Shown here piece after piece: positions 45,463 to 55,344 of a stretch of DNA of 64,000 bases (its first letter is position 1; every line of letters begins with the position of its first letter). A program made the translations under genes and the position numbers. The stretch is from the NCBI GenBank assembly GCA_013375475.1, contig JABXKD010000001.1:1-64000 (forward strand), written 5' to 3'. The notes under the pieces are model-generated. The model had not been told where the DNA came from. It searched no databases and worked only from the letters and a program-made list of their open reading frames with translations. The DNA is from Promethearchaeota archaeon (GTDB lineage: Archaea; Asgardarchaeota; Lokiarchaeia; Sigyniarchaeales; SOKP01).

Positions 45463-45640
45463 AATTGTTTTTAAAAGATTTTTGTCGGTAAGTCCGAGGG
45501 CTGTAAATTTTTTTGTAATACGAGTATTCCAGTGATAATATCTATGTATTACTTATTTTTAAGATTGGTTTTCATGTCTATCTAAATAACACTTATATAT
45601 TACTTAAGAAATATATTTATATAAAACTCAAAGTGATTTT

Positions 45641-46009
45641 ATGGAATTAGGGGATAAAACCTTATCAGAGTTAACCGAAAAAGTATTTTCTGAGAAATAC
45701 GATTTTATTGACGGTCCACAAAAATTAAAAGGGAGATCGGGAAAATTTTGGACATTTAATGCTGTTATTAGCGATAAAAAATACGGTAAATATGGAGTTT
45801 TCGTCCGAGACTGGAAAAGGGAAATTTCTATTACACAGTTGCGTCAACTTCATAAAGCTTGCGTTGATATCCCTGACATTGAAGGGGGGATTATGGTATG
45901 TAACATTGCCACCGATTTTTCTCGGGATTATAGTTCTCAATTTGGAATTCAGTTACTTTCAAGAGGACACCTAGTTTCTAAGCTCAGAAATAGAGAATAT
46001 CAATTTTAA
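45641..46009 (+). CDS. Possible Mrr-like restriction-endonuclease-fold protein
   Basis: 122 residues. After a helix come WTFNAVISDKKYGKYGVFVRDWK and a helix with ITQLRQLHKAC, then GGIMVCNIATDFSRD and FGIQLLSRGHLV. This strand-helix order with a final QLLSRGHLV-type strand is that of Mrr/RE-like PD-(D/E)xK domains, though the acidic residues are partly lost (only R-D-W-K). It might bind DNA without cutting. TATA-like ACTTATATAT lies at 45591-45600. Confidence 0.55.
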   Translation: MELGDKTLSELTEKVFSEKYDFIDGPQKLKGRSGKFWTFNAVISDKKYGKYGVFVRDWKREISITQLRQLHKACVDIPDIEGGIMVCNIATDFSRDYSSQFGIQLLSRGHLVSKLRNREYQF

Positions 46010-46122
46010 AATTTATTAATTCTTCTACATATTTTCGTAAGAACAAAAATTTATTTAATTCTTATTCTGTACAGTTAAGTGTACTATATAGGATAATTTT
46101 TAAATTTCCAAAGTGGACAAAA

Positions 46123-47307
46123 TTGCTTACTAATAGAGTTAAAGGCGTTGAGTATGCGATAAGAGAAATCGCTGCTGTTGCTCATGAAGTAGCTAAAAGT
46201 GGTAAACAAGTATACCATTTAAATATTGGAGATCCCGTTTCTTATGACTTCCCTACCCCAGAATTTATATCTGAGGCGTTATTCAACGCAAGTAAAAAAG
46301 GTAAAAATTTTTATGTCAATTCACTAGGCGTTGTTGAACTAAGAGAAGAACTAAGTAAAAATCTTAAAAAAAATCAAAATCTCGATATTGGAGCTGATGA
46401 CATTCTCGTTACTTCTGGAGTTACAGAAGGAATTAATTTTATTGTTTCAAGTTTAATAGAAAATGGTAGAGAATTACTAATACCAGGTCCTTCTTATCCC
46501 CTGTATATAAATTACACAAATTTTTACGATGGAAAGCCTGTAGAATACGAACTTGATGAGGATCAAGGTTGGGAACCTAATATTGAAGATTTGAGGAAAA
46601 AAATCACAGACAAAACGCAAGCAATTTTGATCTGTTCTCCTAATAACCCTACCGGTGTTCTTTATGGAGAACAAAAAATCAAAGAGATCATAGATTTAGC
46701 AGGAGAATATGATCTACCCGTTTTATCCGATGAGATTTACGACCAGATTACTTATGATAAACCGTATGTATGTCCTGCATCGCTAAGTAAAGATGTGCCC
46801 GTAATCGGATTGAATGGTTTTTCAAAAACTCATTTAGTAACGGGATGGAGGCTAGGATATCTCTATTATCACGATCCTGAAAATAAACTTGAAGAACTCA
46901 AGAATGGTATAGCCAAACTGGCAAGGGCTAGATTATCGTCCAGCTCAGTGGCTCAATTTGCCGCAGTGGATATTTTAAAGACGCCAAGCAATCACACTGT
47001 AGACATGGTAAGAAAATTAAAGGAACGACGAGATTATTCCTATGATAGACTCAGAAGAATTGAAGGAATCAGCTGTGTTAAGCCTAATGGGGCGTTTTAT
47101 CTTTTTCCTAAATTAGATTTAACTGAATTAGGAAGATGGAAGACTGATAAGGAATTAGTTGTAGAATTGCTAAAGGAAACAGGTGTATGTGGTGTCTACG
47201 GTTCTGGTTTTGGAAACTACGGAAAGGGACATATGAGATTAACCTTCTTGCCTAAAAAAGAAATTCTTGAAACCGTTTACAACCTAATAGAAGATTTTCT
47301 ACAGTAA
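46123..47307 (+). CDS. Class I/II PLP aminotransferase (alanine/aspartate type)
   Basis: Starts at TTG 46123. Features are HLNIGDPVSYDFPTPEFI, the PLP phosphate contact TSGVTEGINFIV, CSPNNPTGVLY with the conserved Asn, LSDEIYDQITYD, and NGFSKTHLVTGWRLGY with the Schiff-base Lys. It belongs to the archaeal AlaAT/AspAT-like group (394 residues), probably making alanine or aspartate from the keto acid and glutamate. It stands alone before the HerA operon. Confidence 0.92.
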   Translation: MLTNRVKGVEYAIREIAAVAHEVAKSGKQVYHLNIGDPVSYDFPTPEFISEALFNASKKGKNFYVNSLGVVELREELSKNLKKNQNLDIGADDILVTSGVTEGINFIVSSLIENGRELLIPGPSYPLYINYTNFYDGKPVEYELDEDQGWEPNIEDLRKKITDKTQAILICSPNNPTGVLYGEQKIKEIIDLAGEYDLPVLSDEIYDQITYDKPYVCPASLSKDVPVIGLNGFSKTHLVTGWRLGYLYYHDPENKLEELKNGIAKLARARLSSSSVAQFAAVDILKTPSNHTVDMVRKLKERRDYSYDRLRRIEGISCVKPNGAFYLFPKLDLTELGRWKTDKELVVELLKETGVCGVYGSGFGNYGKGHMRLTFLPKKEILETVYNLIEDFLQ

Positions 47308-47490
47308 AGCGTTTCTAACTTGGTTTTAAAAACTATTAAATTGCTAAAGTCCCACAAAATTAAAAAAGATAAAACCTAAATAATTTAAAAGAACAGAAAA
47401 TCTCCTAACTAGGGATTAATAGCATTCTTTATTTATATAGATCGAATAATTATTATATTAATTAAAAATATAACTCGATGGTAAATTGCC

Positions 47491-49239
47491 ATGATTATTA
47501 GAATCAACTCTATAGAAAGCACTATTGAAGTTTTTCACGAACATTACTTACATCTTCATGGGTTTTTAAAAATAAGTGCTGAAGATAAAAAAAATAACAA
47601 AGAGTATACGATTATTGTTCAAGTACTTAACGTGCAAACAATCTCAGATTACATCATGACGCGCCAACAATTAAGAAATGTAGAAATAAGTGACTATATC
47701 AAAGATTTATTGGAAATGGAATTACAATACATTATTCAAGGGCGTCCAATTGTTTGCATTGAAAAAGATACAATAACTAAGAAAGAGAGAGCGAATGTGA
47801 TTAATGTCTTTTTCTTAATTGAAGATTTAATGGAAAAAGGGATATTAAAACCTCACACAATGGAAGTGTCAGCAGTACAAAGCGATAAAGCAGAGTATCT
47901 AAAAGCCATCTTTACTCCCGATGGAATTTTTATGGGCACTTTAGCTTCCGAAAGAAACGTTAATGTTTATTTTCCCTTTAAATTTCTAAATTATCACTTT
48001 TTCATAGCGGGAGCAACAGGATCCGGAAAGTCAAATTTAAACCAAGTTTTTATTGATGGATTGCTTCAGCATAACGCTAATGTCATTATGAGCGGAAAAG
48101 GTAATAGAGCTTCGATGTTAGCGATTGATGTGCACGATGAGTACGCTTTAGGGTGCGTAGAATATGGGATTTACGACATTTATAATGCGTCTGAAAATAA
48201 TAAGCAATTATTTGGTAAATGGTTTTATTTATATCCTAACAAAGGAGAACCCCCCGCAGAACTTAAAAGCATGTCGGAACCGTGTATCATCAATCTTCAA
48301 GAGATTAAACCAGAGGATTTATTTTCTACTGGTACATTTAACGACCTACAAGTAGGTGCTGTCCATTCTGCCTATCGAGATAAAAAGGAAGACTTTATTG
48401 AAAATTTATTAGATGAGTTATATATTCCTCCAGGAAATCACAACGAAAGAACAATAGCTGCTGTACGAAGAAGATTACATTGGTTAACTTATTCAAACAT
48501 GTTTCAGTCGAAAGCTAGCAGTAAATTGCCTAAGATTATTAAAAAACTAGAAAAAGGACAGTTAATCGTCTTTAACGTTTCAATGATTTCTGATCTTGAA
48601 CAATTTCTTTTTAACAGCGTTTTAGCGAGAACATTGTTTGATATTAGAAAATCCTTAAAATCGTCAACAGATTTCACTTCCTTTGAGCACAAATTAGAAC
48701 GGAATTTACCAAAGCCCTTCTACGATGTGTTTAAAAAAAATTTACCAAAGTTATATGTTAAAGCCGGAAACAAACTCAAAGACTCTTTAGATTTACCTAT
48801 CGTAATTTTTACAATTGAAGAAGCTCCAAGCTTGTTAAGACCAGATATGATGAGATACAGTAATGTATTCAAAGACATATCCCGTCAAGGAAGAAAGTTC
48901 AATTTGGCTCTTGAAGTGATTTCTCAACAATATTCCCCTATAGATGATACGATCTTATCTAATATGAATACTGTCATAAATTTACCGCTCCGATCAGAAA
49001 AAGAAAAATCTCTTGCTGCAAAAACTTTGGGTGGGGGTATCCAACAATCAGATCTCGAATCGTTAACGGGGACGAGAGGAATAGGATTAATCTCTGCAAT
49101 ATGGTTGACAAATTTTCAAAAATTAAGAATTCCGTTGTATGATGAGTATTTTGAAGAAGTCTCAGAAAAATTTTACATAGATTTTGCTAATATAATGAAA
49201 AAGAAAAATCCATCTCCCCCACCAACAAGTTTGCCTTAA
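47491..49239 (+). CDS. herA: HerA-type DNA translocase
   Basis: Hexameric FtsK/VirB4-family ATPase that works with NurA in DNA end resection. The N-terminal HAS-like barrel covers about 1-160. Walker A is AGATGSGKSN (173-182), and Walker B is IFTIEEAPSLL with Glu443-Glu444. ISRQGRKFNLALEVISQ carries the Arg-finger region. At 582 residues it is at the usual length. It heads the operon herA-nurA-mre11-rad50, the four-part archaeal end-resection set. Confidence 0.94.
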   Translation: MIIRINSIESTIEVFHEHYLHLHGFLKISAEDKKNNKEYTIIVQVLNVQTISDYIMTRQQLRNVEISDYIKDLLEMELQYIIQGRPIVCIEKDTITKKERANVINVFFLIEDLMEKGILKPHTMEVSAVQSDKAEYLKAIFTPDGIFMGTLASERNVNVYFPFKFLNYHFFIAGATGSGKSNLNQVFIDGLLQHNANVIMSGKGNRASMLAIDVHDEYALGCVEYGIYDIYNASENNKQLFGKWFYLYPNKGEPPAELKSMSEPCIINLQEIKPEDLFSTGTFNDLQVGAVHSAYRDKKEDFIENLLDELYIPPGNHNERTIAAVRRRLHWLTYSNMFQSKASSKLPKIIKKLEKGQLIVFNVSMISDLEQFLFNSVLARTLFDIRKSLKSSTDFTSFEHKLERNLPKPFYDVFKKNLPKLYVKAGNKLKDSLDLPIVIFTIEEAPSLLRPDMMRYSNVFKDISRQGRKFNLALEVISQQYSPIDDTILSNMNTVINLPLRSEKEKSLAAKTLGGGIQQSDLESLTGTRGIGLISAIWLTNFQKLRIPLYDEYFEEVSEKFYIDFANIMKKKNPSPPPTSLP

Positions 49240-49290
49240 AAATTAAATCCGAGGTGTAACCGAATTTCTTTTGATTTTGAATTAATCTCA

Positions 49291-50460
49291 TTGGATGATT
49301 CACTAAAGAAGAGACCAAAAACTTCACCCGATCAAATTATTAAAAGATTTAAGGAAAGTATGAAAGGGCGAATTACAAACTGGACTAAAGATGAAAAGGT
49401 TGAACTAGAAGCGGATAACCTTGATATTCCTCTGGAAAACTCTACTAAGTTATGTATTGATATGGCACACCAAATAGTAAAAGGAGATTTAAGCGATTAC
49501 ATAGATGACGACTTTAAAATTATAGGTTTTGATGAGAGTTCATATACTAATACAGGAACATATGGAAAAATCGCTGGTTTTAAATTTGGAGAATGTCAAC
49601 TCAGCTATAAAAACGGAAAATACAAGAAAAATTTGATTATGTATAAGCCAATTTTTGCTTACATTGAAGACAACGTACATAAACTTGTTATTTATAGAGA
49701 TGTTATTGAAAATTTCATTAAAAAATTGAAAGATGAATTTTATCATGGCAGTTTAAAATACAATATTGACGATATTGAAGATTGGTTTGAGAACACCTAT
49801 AAGAAAAAAATTGATAAATACATTAATGAACACAATTACTATTATCCTTCACTAGGTCATGTTGTGGACAGAATTCGAACAGCAGATGAAGTATTAAAAT
49901 CATTAATTCGTATAAAAGACGAATCCAATTGGGGAAAAAATAAAAAAGTCGTTTTCTTAGGCGATGGAATTCACATGTTCCGCCAACACATCTTTCCTCC
50001 CGAAAGCTTCATAAAATTTTTTTATAATTTCATACAAACATATGATATTAATTATTTTAGTTTTTCAAAAACGAGTCGCCTTAGGGATGCTCAAGGCAAT
50101 TTCATTTTATTATATTGGGATGATAAAATAAAAACAGACCCTTATATCGTGGAACTACCAGAATTATCAAAATATACAAAAAGTTGGACTTATATTGTGA
50201 GACTTATTGAAGACAGTGCCTCCTTACGCTTTGACATTCCTGATTATTACGACACAAGCGACGCTAAAACATTTCTCAAAAGGCTAATCCCATTTTCGCC
50301 TTATGGCTACCCTTTAAGCTTAACGGGCGCTCATGAAGCAAGCACAATGCTTCCTGTAGAACAACATAACTTTGAGGCTCAATTTGTAACACTTCAACAC
50401 GATCCTAACACAAAAAGATTTATGCAAGTTCGTAGACATAAAGTTATCCCCCCTAAATAA
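49291..50460 (+). CDS. nurA: NurA 5'-3' nuclease
   Basis: Partner nuclease of HerA. The first acidic motif is IIGFDESSYTN (Asp81), and the second is VVFLGDGIHMFR (Asp225), followed by SFSKTSRLRD with the conserved Lys and Arg. The C-terminal EASTMLPVEQHNFEAQ is also found in NurA. TTG 49291 is the only reasonable start; the GAGGTG at 49251 is too far. At 389 residues it is normal. It lies second in the operon. Confidence 0.9.
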   Translation: MDDSLKKRPKTSPDQIIKRFKESMKGRITNWTKDEKVELEADNLDIPLENSTKLCIDMAHQIVKGDLSDYIDDDFKIIGFDESSYTNTGTYGKIAGFKFGECQLSYKNGKYKKNLIMYKPIFAYIEDNVHKLVIYRDVIENFIKKLKDEFYHGSLKYNIDDIEDWFENTYKKKIDKYINEHNYYYPSLGHVVDRIRTADEVLKSLIRIKDESNWGKNKKVVFLGDGIHMFRQHIFPPESFIKFFYNFIQTYDINYFSFSKTSRLRDAQGNFILLYWDDKIKTDPYIVELPELSKYTKSWTYIVRLIEDSASLRFDIPDYYDTSDAKTFLKRLIPFSPYGYPLSLTGAHEASTMLPVEQHNFEAQFVTLQHDPNTKRFMQVRRHKVIPPK

Positions 50461-50486
50461 TATTTTAAAATAAGGTGTAAATAAAG

Positions 50487-51797
50487 ATGGTAAGAATTAT
50501 ACAAATGGCGGATACCCATCTAGGATATAGAGCACGAAGAGGTACTATAAATAAATGGGCAATACAGAATTACTCAAGGCCATACGAACAGGAGCTCTAC
50601 GATACTTTTTTAAAAGTTATGGAAGATGTGTCGAGGGTTAAAGATTTAGATTTTTTAGTTCATTGTGGAGACATGTTTCATCACCCCTTTTTGTTTAGCT
50701 CGTATCCCCCTCCAGAACCTGCTAGAAGAACTTTTAAAAAAGGATTAGAAATATTTTTTAGGAATACTCATGGTCAAGTTCCACTTATCTATATCGAAGG
50801 AAATCATGGTATTTTCAGAGGATACGAATATACGCCATTTGAATCTCATATTAAAGAAGGGGAATTTCCGAATCTTTATTATTTTAAAGAGAGGGATTTG
50901 ATTACTGCTATAAAAGAAGGAAAAGCTCTTGATTTAGAATTTCCTACTAAAAAAACTCGTTTCTATTTATTTCCATACTTTGAATTTAAAGGCTTTGAAA
51001 TCTATCAGCAACAATATGACAATTGGATAGATAATCAACTCCCCCCGAAGGGAGATGGATTTATTAATATAGCTATTGCTCATGGCTCTGCAGGTGATGA
51101 CACCTTGCATAATAAAGTTAATAGTGATGACTTAGGTTATGACTATGTAGCGTTGGGGCATGAACATGGCTTAAAAATGTTGTCTAAAAATCATTTTTAT
51201 TCTGGAAGTTTACTGCCATTGAATTTTAAAGAAGCATACGAGAAACAAGGATATCTAATCATAGATATTGATGCTAAAACCAAAAGCTTGAATGTCGAAA
51301 AAGTGTTTACCAATGAATTATTACAACGAACCTTTACAATTATAACGATTGATGTTTATCCTAACCAACCCTCGATAGAATTAGAGAATAAAATAAAAAC
51401 TGAATTAGATAGTTATGTAAATGATAAAGGTTTTAATCCAAAAACTGCTGCTAGATTAAAAATTAATTTTAGTGGAGAAATAACCTTTGAAAAAAATTGG
51501 CAGATAAACGAGATGATGTCCAGAATTAGAAGGGATTGTTTTTCTGAGCTTGATAAGTATAATATATTACAGTTATTATGGAATATTTTAGATATTTCTG
51601 AAAATCTTGAAGACGACATCAGTGCAGGTAGAATCCAAGATTATATATTAGAAAAACCAGATGAAGAGTTTAAAACATTTGTGAACGAGAAGCTAAACGA
51701 GGAACATAGTAATTTTAACGTAGATAAATTAACGCAGATTGGAATGAGAGCTTTGAAAAAGGCGCTAAGAACAATAGAGCGAGAAAAGGAGGTATAA
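50487..51797 (+). CDS. mre11: Mre11 nuclease
   Basis: Metallophosphoesterase of the Mre11-Rad50 complex, acting on broken DNA ends. MADTHLGYRAR (Asp9, His11), FLVHCGDMFHH and AIAHGS with ALGHEHG hold the metal ligands. The motif usually written GNHD reads GNHG here, so the last Asp is changed. The Asn and His that act in catalysis are still present. The capping and Rad50-binding parts follow. At 436 residues it is typical. The next gene, rad50, starts seven bases after its stop. Confidence 0.94.
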   Translation: MVRIIQMADTHLGYRARRGTINKWAIQNYSRPYEQELYDTFLKVMEDVSRVKDLDFLVHCGDMFHHPFLFSSYPPPEPARRTFKKGLEIFFRNTHGQVPLIYIEGNHGIFRGYEYTPFESHIKEGEFPNLYYFKERDLITAIKEGKALDLEFPTKKTRFYLFPYFEFKGFEIYQQQYDNWIDNQLPPKGDGFINIAIAHGSAGDDTLHNKVNSDDLGYDYVALGHEHGLKMLSKNHFYSGSLLPLNFKEAYEKQGYLIIDIDAKTKSLNVEKVFTNELLQRTFTIITIDVYPNQPSIELENKIKTELDSYVNDKGFNPKTAARLKINFSGEITFEKNWQINEMMSRIRRDCFSELDKYNILQLLWNILDISENLEDDISAGRIQDYILEKPDEEFKTFVNEKLNEEHSNFNVDKLTQIGMRALKKALRTIEREKEV

Positions 51798-51804
51798 CTT
51801 ATCA

Positions 51805-53910
51805 ATGCAAATTACTAAGCTTGTTTTTAAAAATTTCATGGGTTACAAGCAATTAGAACTACCAAAGGCTAATGAGGAATTACCTAAAGGATTAGTACTT
51901 ATTAGTGGGCAAAATTCTTATGGAAAATCTACAATCCTTGAGGGTGTTCTGTTTGCGTTTTTTGGTCCCAAAATCTTTAGCGGGAGAAATGCTTCTTCCT
52001 TTATTACTTATGGTGAGGCAAAAGCAGAAGTAACAATCTATTTTTCATTAGATAATAAAAAGTATAATATTTATCGTAAATGGAGCAGGACTGGGGCCAC
52101 AACTACTAAATTATTCGAATGGATAAAAAATACTTATCGTGAAATCAAGAATTTTAATATTGAAAACTTTTTTGAAATTTCTACCGAACAGGCATTGAAT
52201 ACCGTTTTCGTAAGGCAAGGCGAGGTAGAAGAGTTAGCAAATAAAAAAGGCGCGGACTTAAGAGAGATGATAATTGATCTTTTTAGACTTAATATAATTG
52301 ACGATGCTTTATCCTACCTCGATAATGAATCTAAAAATGAAAAATATCAAAAAGAAAAACTAGAAAAGAAGAGAATACCAAGTGAACGAATTGAAAAAGA
52401 TATTAATACTGTCACAATCGAGAATTCAGAATTGGAAAAAGAATTAATTGAAATTAAAATAAAAAAAGAGCAACTTGAACAAAAAATCGCAACCCTTCCT
52501 TCAGATGAATTGATTTCTAATTTAGAAAAATTATACCGTCAAAAAGATAAATTAGAAGGATATATCCTCTCCAATAAAAATGATTTTCAAGCTAAAATTA
52601 AGAAAACCTCACTAAACATAAATGATTTTCAACCAATAGAAAACATTATCGAGAAAGTTGACCTTCTAAAGAAAAACAAGAATGATATGATAGTTAAAAA
52701 AAATGTGATTGAAGAAAGACGAGCTGCTACATTTAGAGGATTAGGAAAAACTAAGGGCCGTATTGATGATTCTAAAGCAAAAATAAAACAAATGGAAGAT
52801 AGTTTAAATTTTACTTTAAAAGAAAATGGTATAAAGATAGCTCTCTGTCCTACATGCCAAAATGAGTTAACGAAAGAACACCATGATGAGATGGTTGCAA
52901 AATTTAATAAAGAAATCAAAATCAGTCAGGATAAAATTAAGAGTATTACTAAAATACTTGATAACTTGGATTCAGAAATTAAGTCATTTCAAACTAAACT
53001 AGATGCAATTAAAAATCGAATCACTATAATACAAGGATTAAAAGAAGATTATAACAATTATCAGAAATATGAAATAGGGCTTATAAAAGCTATTGAAGAT
53101 ATAAAGAGTTTCCTTAAAAAAAGTAATTTAAAATTTACAGATTATAGTGCTGAAAAGGTTAACCTACTTTCTATCGAAAAAAAAACACATACAATTGAAT
53201 TACAAGCAAAAGAAAAAGAGTATATTGACAAACAAAAGAAATTTAAGATTAACCAAGATAAACTTGTTAATTTGGAAGAAGAGAAAAGACATATGAAAGA
53301 GTTACAAAAATCTATCGGAGAACTCGAAATTGAAATTGACCATATAAATAAAGCTAAAGAATTTGTCAGAAGGTTTGTGACTGAATACATGGTTGTAAAA
53401 CGTTTAGTAAAAAACATCGCACTAACTACAAATAAGTACATAAAAGATTTTACTTCTGGCCAATATAGCGATTTACTTCTAGATCTATCAGGAACAAGAA
53501 AGACAGGACTATCTCTTAAAATTAAAGACAATTTTAATGGAGTTCATGAATCAATTGAGGTTCTCTCGGGAGGAGACAAAACTGCGTTAGGGATTGCTCT
53601 TCGATTAGCTATATCAGAATTGATGAGTAAAATTCGACCGATAAAAGAATCTCCTAAGAAAAATCCTAAGGTCGATATTTTACTATTAGACGAGCCCTTA
53701 GCCGCACTTGACGCAACTCGAAGAGAGAGAATTCTTAAACATTTAATAAAATCAAAAACATTTTCACAAATTTTTCTTATTACGCATACAGATATCCCCT
53801 CAGATATCAACGCGCATAAAATATTTGTGAGCAAGGACCATTCAACTGGTATAAGCACTGCAAATTTTAAGAGAGAAACTAAACCAATTAGTTCCTTGTT
53901 AAATCCTTAA
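51805..53910 (+). CDS. rad50: Rad50 ATPase with short coiled coil
   Basis: SMC-family ATPase of the Mre11-Rad50 complex. Walker A is SGQNSYGKST (34-43), the signature LSGGDKTALGIALRLA and Walker B ILLLDEPLAALDATRR are in the last quarter, and the H-loop is LITHTD. The zinc hook is CPTC at Cys348-Cys351. At 701 residues it is well short of the usual 850-900, with about 170-200 residues in each arm, so the coiled coil is shorter than usual. AAGGAGGT lies 12 bases before the ATG. It ends the operon. Confidence 0.95.
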   Translation: MQITKLVFKNFMGYKQLELPKANEELPKGLVLISGQNSYGKSTILEGVLFAFFGPKIFSGRNASSFITYGEAKAEVTIYFSLDNKKYNIYRKWSRTGATTTKLFEWIKNTYREIKNFNIENFFEISTEQALNTVFVRQGEVEELANKKGADLREMIIDLFRLNIIDDALSYLDNESKNEKYQKEKLEKKRIPSERIEKDINTVTIENSELEKELIEIKIKKEQLEQKIATLPSDELISNLEKLYRQKDKLEGYILSNKNDFQAKIKKTSLNINDFQPIENIIEKVDLLKKNKNDMIVKKNVIEERRAATFRGLGKTKGRIDDSKAKIKQMEDSLNFTLKENGIKIALCPTCQNELTKEHHDEMVAKFNKEIKISQDKIKSITKILDNLDSEIKSFQTKLDAIKNRITIIQGLKEDYNNYQKYEIGLIKAIEDIKSFLKKSNLKFTDYSAEKVNLLSIEKKTHTIELQAKEKEYIDKQKKFKINQDKLVNLEEEKRHMKELQKSIGELEIEIDHINKAKEFVRRFVTEYMVVKRLVKNIALTTNKYIKDFTSGQYSDLLLDLSGTRKTGLSLKIKDNFNGVHESIEVLSGGDKTALGIALRLAISELMSKIRPIKESPKKNPKVDILLLDEPLAALDATRRERILKHLIKSKTFSQIFLITHTDIPSDINAHKIFVSKDHSTGISTANFKRETKPISSLLNP

Positions 53911-53969
53911 CATTTTAGATTTAGTTCAAATATTAAAAAAAAGAAAGATTGAAATTTTTTTAAAATTGT

Positions 53970-54164
53970 TTATAAATCTCGTGCTTTTACTGTTTTTCGA
54001 CCGTTGCCCTTAGCGCGTTCGCAAGCTTTGTCAAGAATCCAAACGATCATTTCATTTAACGCTTCTCCGTCAAGAACACCAGAGCTTGTATTAAGATTGT
54101 TAGATTTAATATATTCCCGAACTTTAGATTTTACAAATAAGGGTTCTACCTTTTTCTTAGCCAT
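53970..54164 (-). CDS. Histone-fold protein (NFYB/HAP3-type single histone)
   Basis: 64 residues: VKSKVREYIKSNNLNTSSG, then a helix pair with ALNEMIVWILDKACERAKGN and the closing GRKTVKARDL, the last loop and helix start of archaeal histones. Unlike HMf-type histones it starts with AKKKVEPLFVKSKVRE, which recalls the small histones found in bacteria such as Bdellovibrio and the face-to-face archaeal group. It should bind DNA as a dimer. It is convergent with rad50 and near Alba. Confidence 0.85.
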   Translation of the reverse strand: MAKKKVEPLFVKSKVREYIKSNNLNTSSGVLDGEALNEMIVWILDKACERAKGNGRKTVKARDL

Positions 54165-54497
54165 TATTTTCTTCCTCTTCTTATACTTTTATTAAATTCT
54201 AGTGAAAAGTAGTAAAAAATCAGAATAAAATTGATTTTTTATTATTTAATATTATTACAATATGAGTTTTTAAATCTTATTACAAACCCTTAATAATTCT
54301 TCTATTTCTACCATCCTTGAACCTATTTGAAAGTCCAACCATTCATTTTAAATCTATAATTCTGTTGGCGTGGAGTTAATTAAAGAAAAATATCACATCC
54401 AATTAGAATAACCCAAGCAAAAACTTCAATAATAATTAAGAAAAAAAAGAGAGATTTTTTGTTTTAGCGAAGGGAAATTAAAGTTTAATTTCACTAT
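54165..54497. other. Spacer between histone and Alba genes
   Basis: 333 bases. The part next to 54165 should hold the promoter of the histone gene (minus strand), while the other end follows the stop of Alba. T- and A-rich tracts are seen, but no open frame, repeat or RNA gene. Confidence 0.4.
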
Positions 54498-54794
54498 TTA
54501 TTTTGGTGGAGCAAGCACTATTTCAATACTTGAAACATTGTTGCTTTGTCCATTTTCTCCTTCAAGTTGTTCTGTGGAGAGCCTGATTTCTTTGTATTCA
54601 GTTCCTTTTAAGAATCGGTTTCTTAAAATTTCACACACATCAACTGCGTGGGAAATAGCTCTACCTCGGGCCTTGACGGTACAATCCTCACCCTTGTTAA
54701 GGATCATCATTGTAGCCATTACATAATTCATGGTAGGGCGTCGACCAACAAAAACACTATTTTCTTCTTTTGACCTACTTGCATCTTTTGCCAT
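54498..54794 (-). CDS. albA: Alba chromatin protein
   Basis: Small dimeric DNA/RNA-binding protein of archaea. NSVFVGRRPTMNYVMATMM, then TVKARGRAISHAVDVCEILR and RNRFLKGTEYKEIRLSTE match Alba from start to end, including the loop that enters the DNA minor groove and the last strand IEIVLAPPK. At 98 residues it is normal, with a short N-terminal tail of about 12. It shares direction with the histone gene. The Lys16 acetylation site of Sulfolobus Alba is Arg here (VGRRP). Confidence 0.96.
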   Translation of the reverse strand: MAKDASRSKEENSVFVGRRPTMNYVMATMMILNKGEDCTVKARGRAISHAVDVCEILRNRFLKGTEYKEIRLSTEQLEGENGQSNNVSSIEIVLAPPK

Positions 54795-55033
54795 AATATT
54801 TACCTCTATGCTTTATTTTATGTTGTTTTAATTTTGTATATCTTGTTATACTGTATTGATGTTCTCTCGTAATTTTTTTATTACGATTTTATATTACATT
54901 TTTTTAAAATATTCTCTTTCATAAAAATATTATTGTCATCTTAATAACTTGATCTAATATTCTGTACTTAATTTAGATTTGTTACAAGTGAGTTTCTTCT
55001 AGAAATTTGTCTTAAAAAAAAAAATAATTAGTC

Positions 55034-55261
55034 CTACATACCTTTCATTCTTACGCCTAAAAACATCAGAAACCACGCAAGAAAAACACAGGTCATTCCA
55101 ATAATTCCATACCATTCATCGGAACTGAATGTTCCAATAGCTATAGGTGGTAATATGCCAGTAAGGTGTCCAAATATAATATCAACTAAAAGAAACAAAC
55201 CTATTGCTAAGAACAAGAATGATATTGTTACGGTAAATTTTGAAGGTGGAGTCCAAGCCAT
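55034..55261 (-). CDS. Small two-helix membrane protein
   Basis: 75 residues with two strong transmembrane helices (FLFLAIGLFLLVDIIFG and MTCVFLAWFLMFLGVR) and a short outside loop. No motif was recognised. It follows the signal peptidase gene closely in the same direction (83 bases), so it may be co-transcribed with it, but no job is visible. Confidence 0.6.
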   Translation of the reverse strand: MAWTPPSKFTVTISFLFLAIGLFLLVDIIFGHLTGILPPIAIGTFSSDEWYGIIGMTCVFLAWFLMFLGVRMKGM

Positions 55262-55344
55262 TTAATTTCACTAATTTCATTATTAAATTTGGTATCTAGG
55301 AAAAATGCATAATAACTATAAATACTTAATTTTAGAAGATAATT

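Noticed and set aside
47491-53910. HerA-NurA as an antiphage pair (HerA is also used in defence systems)
   Set aside because: Direct linkage to mre11 and rad50 marks the standard archaeal DNA repair operon.
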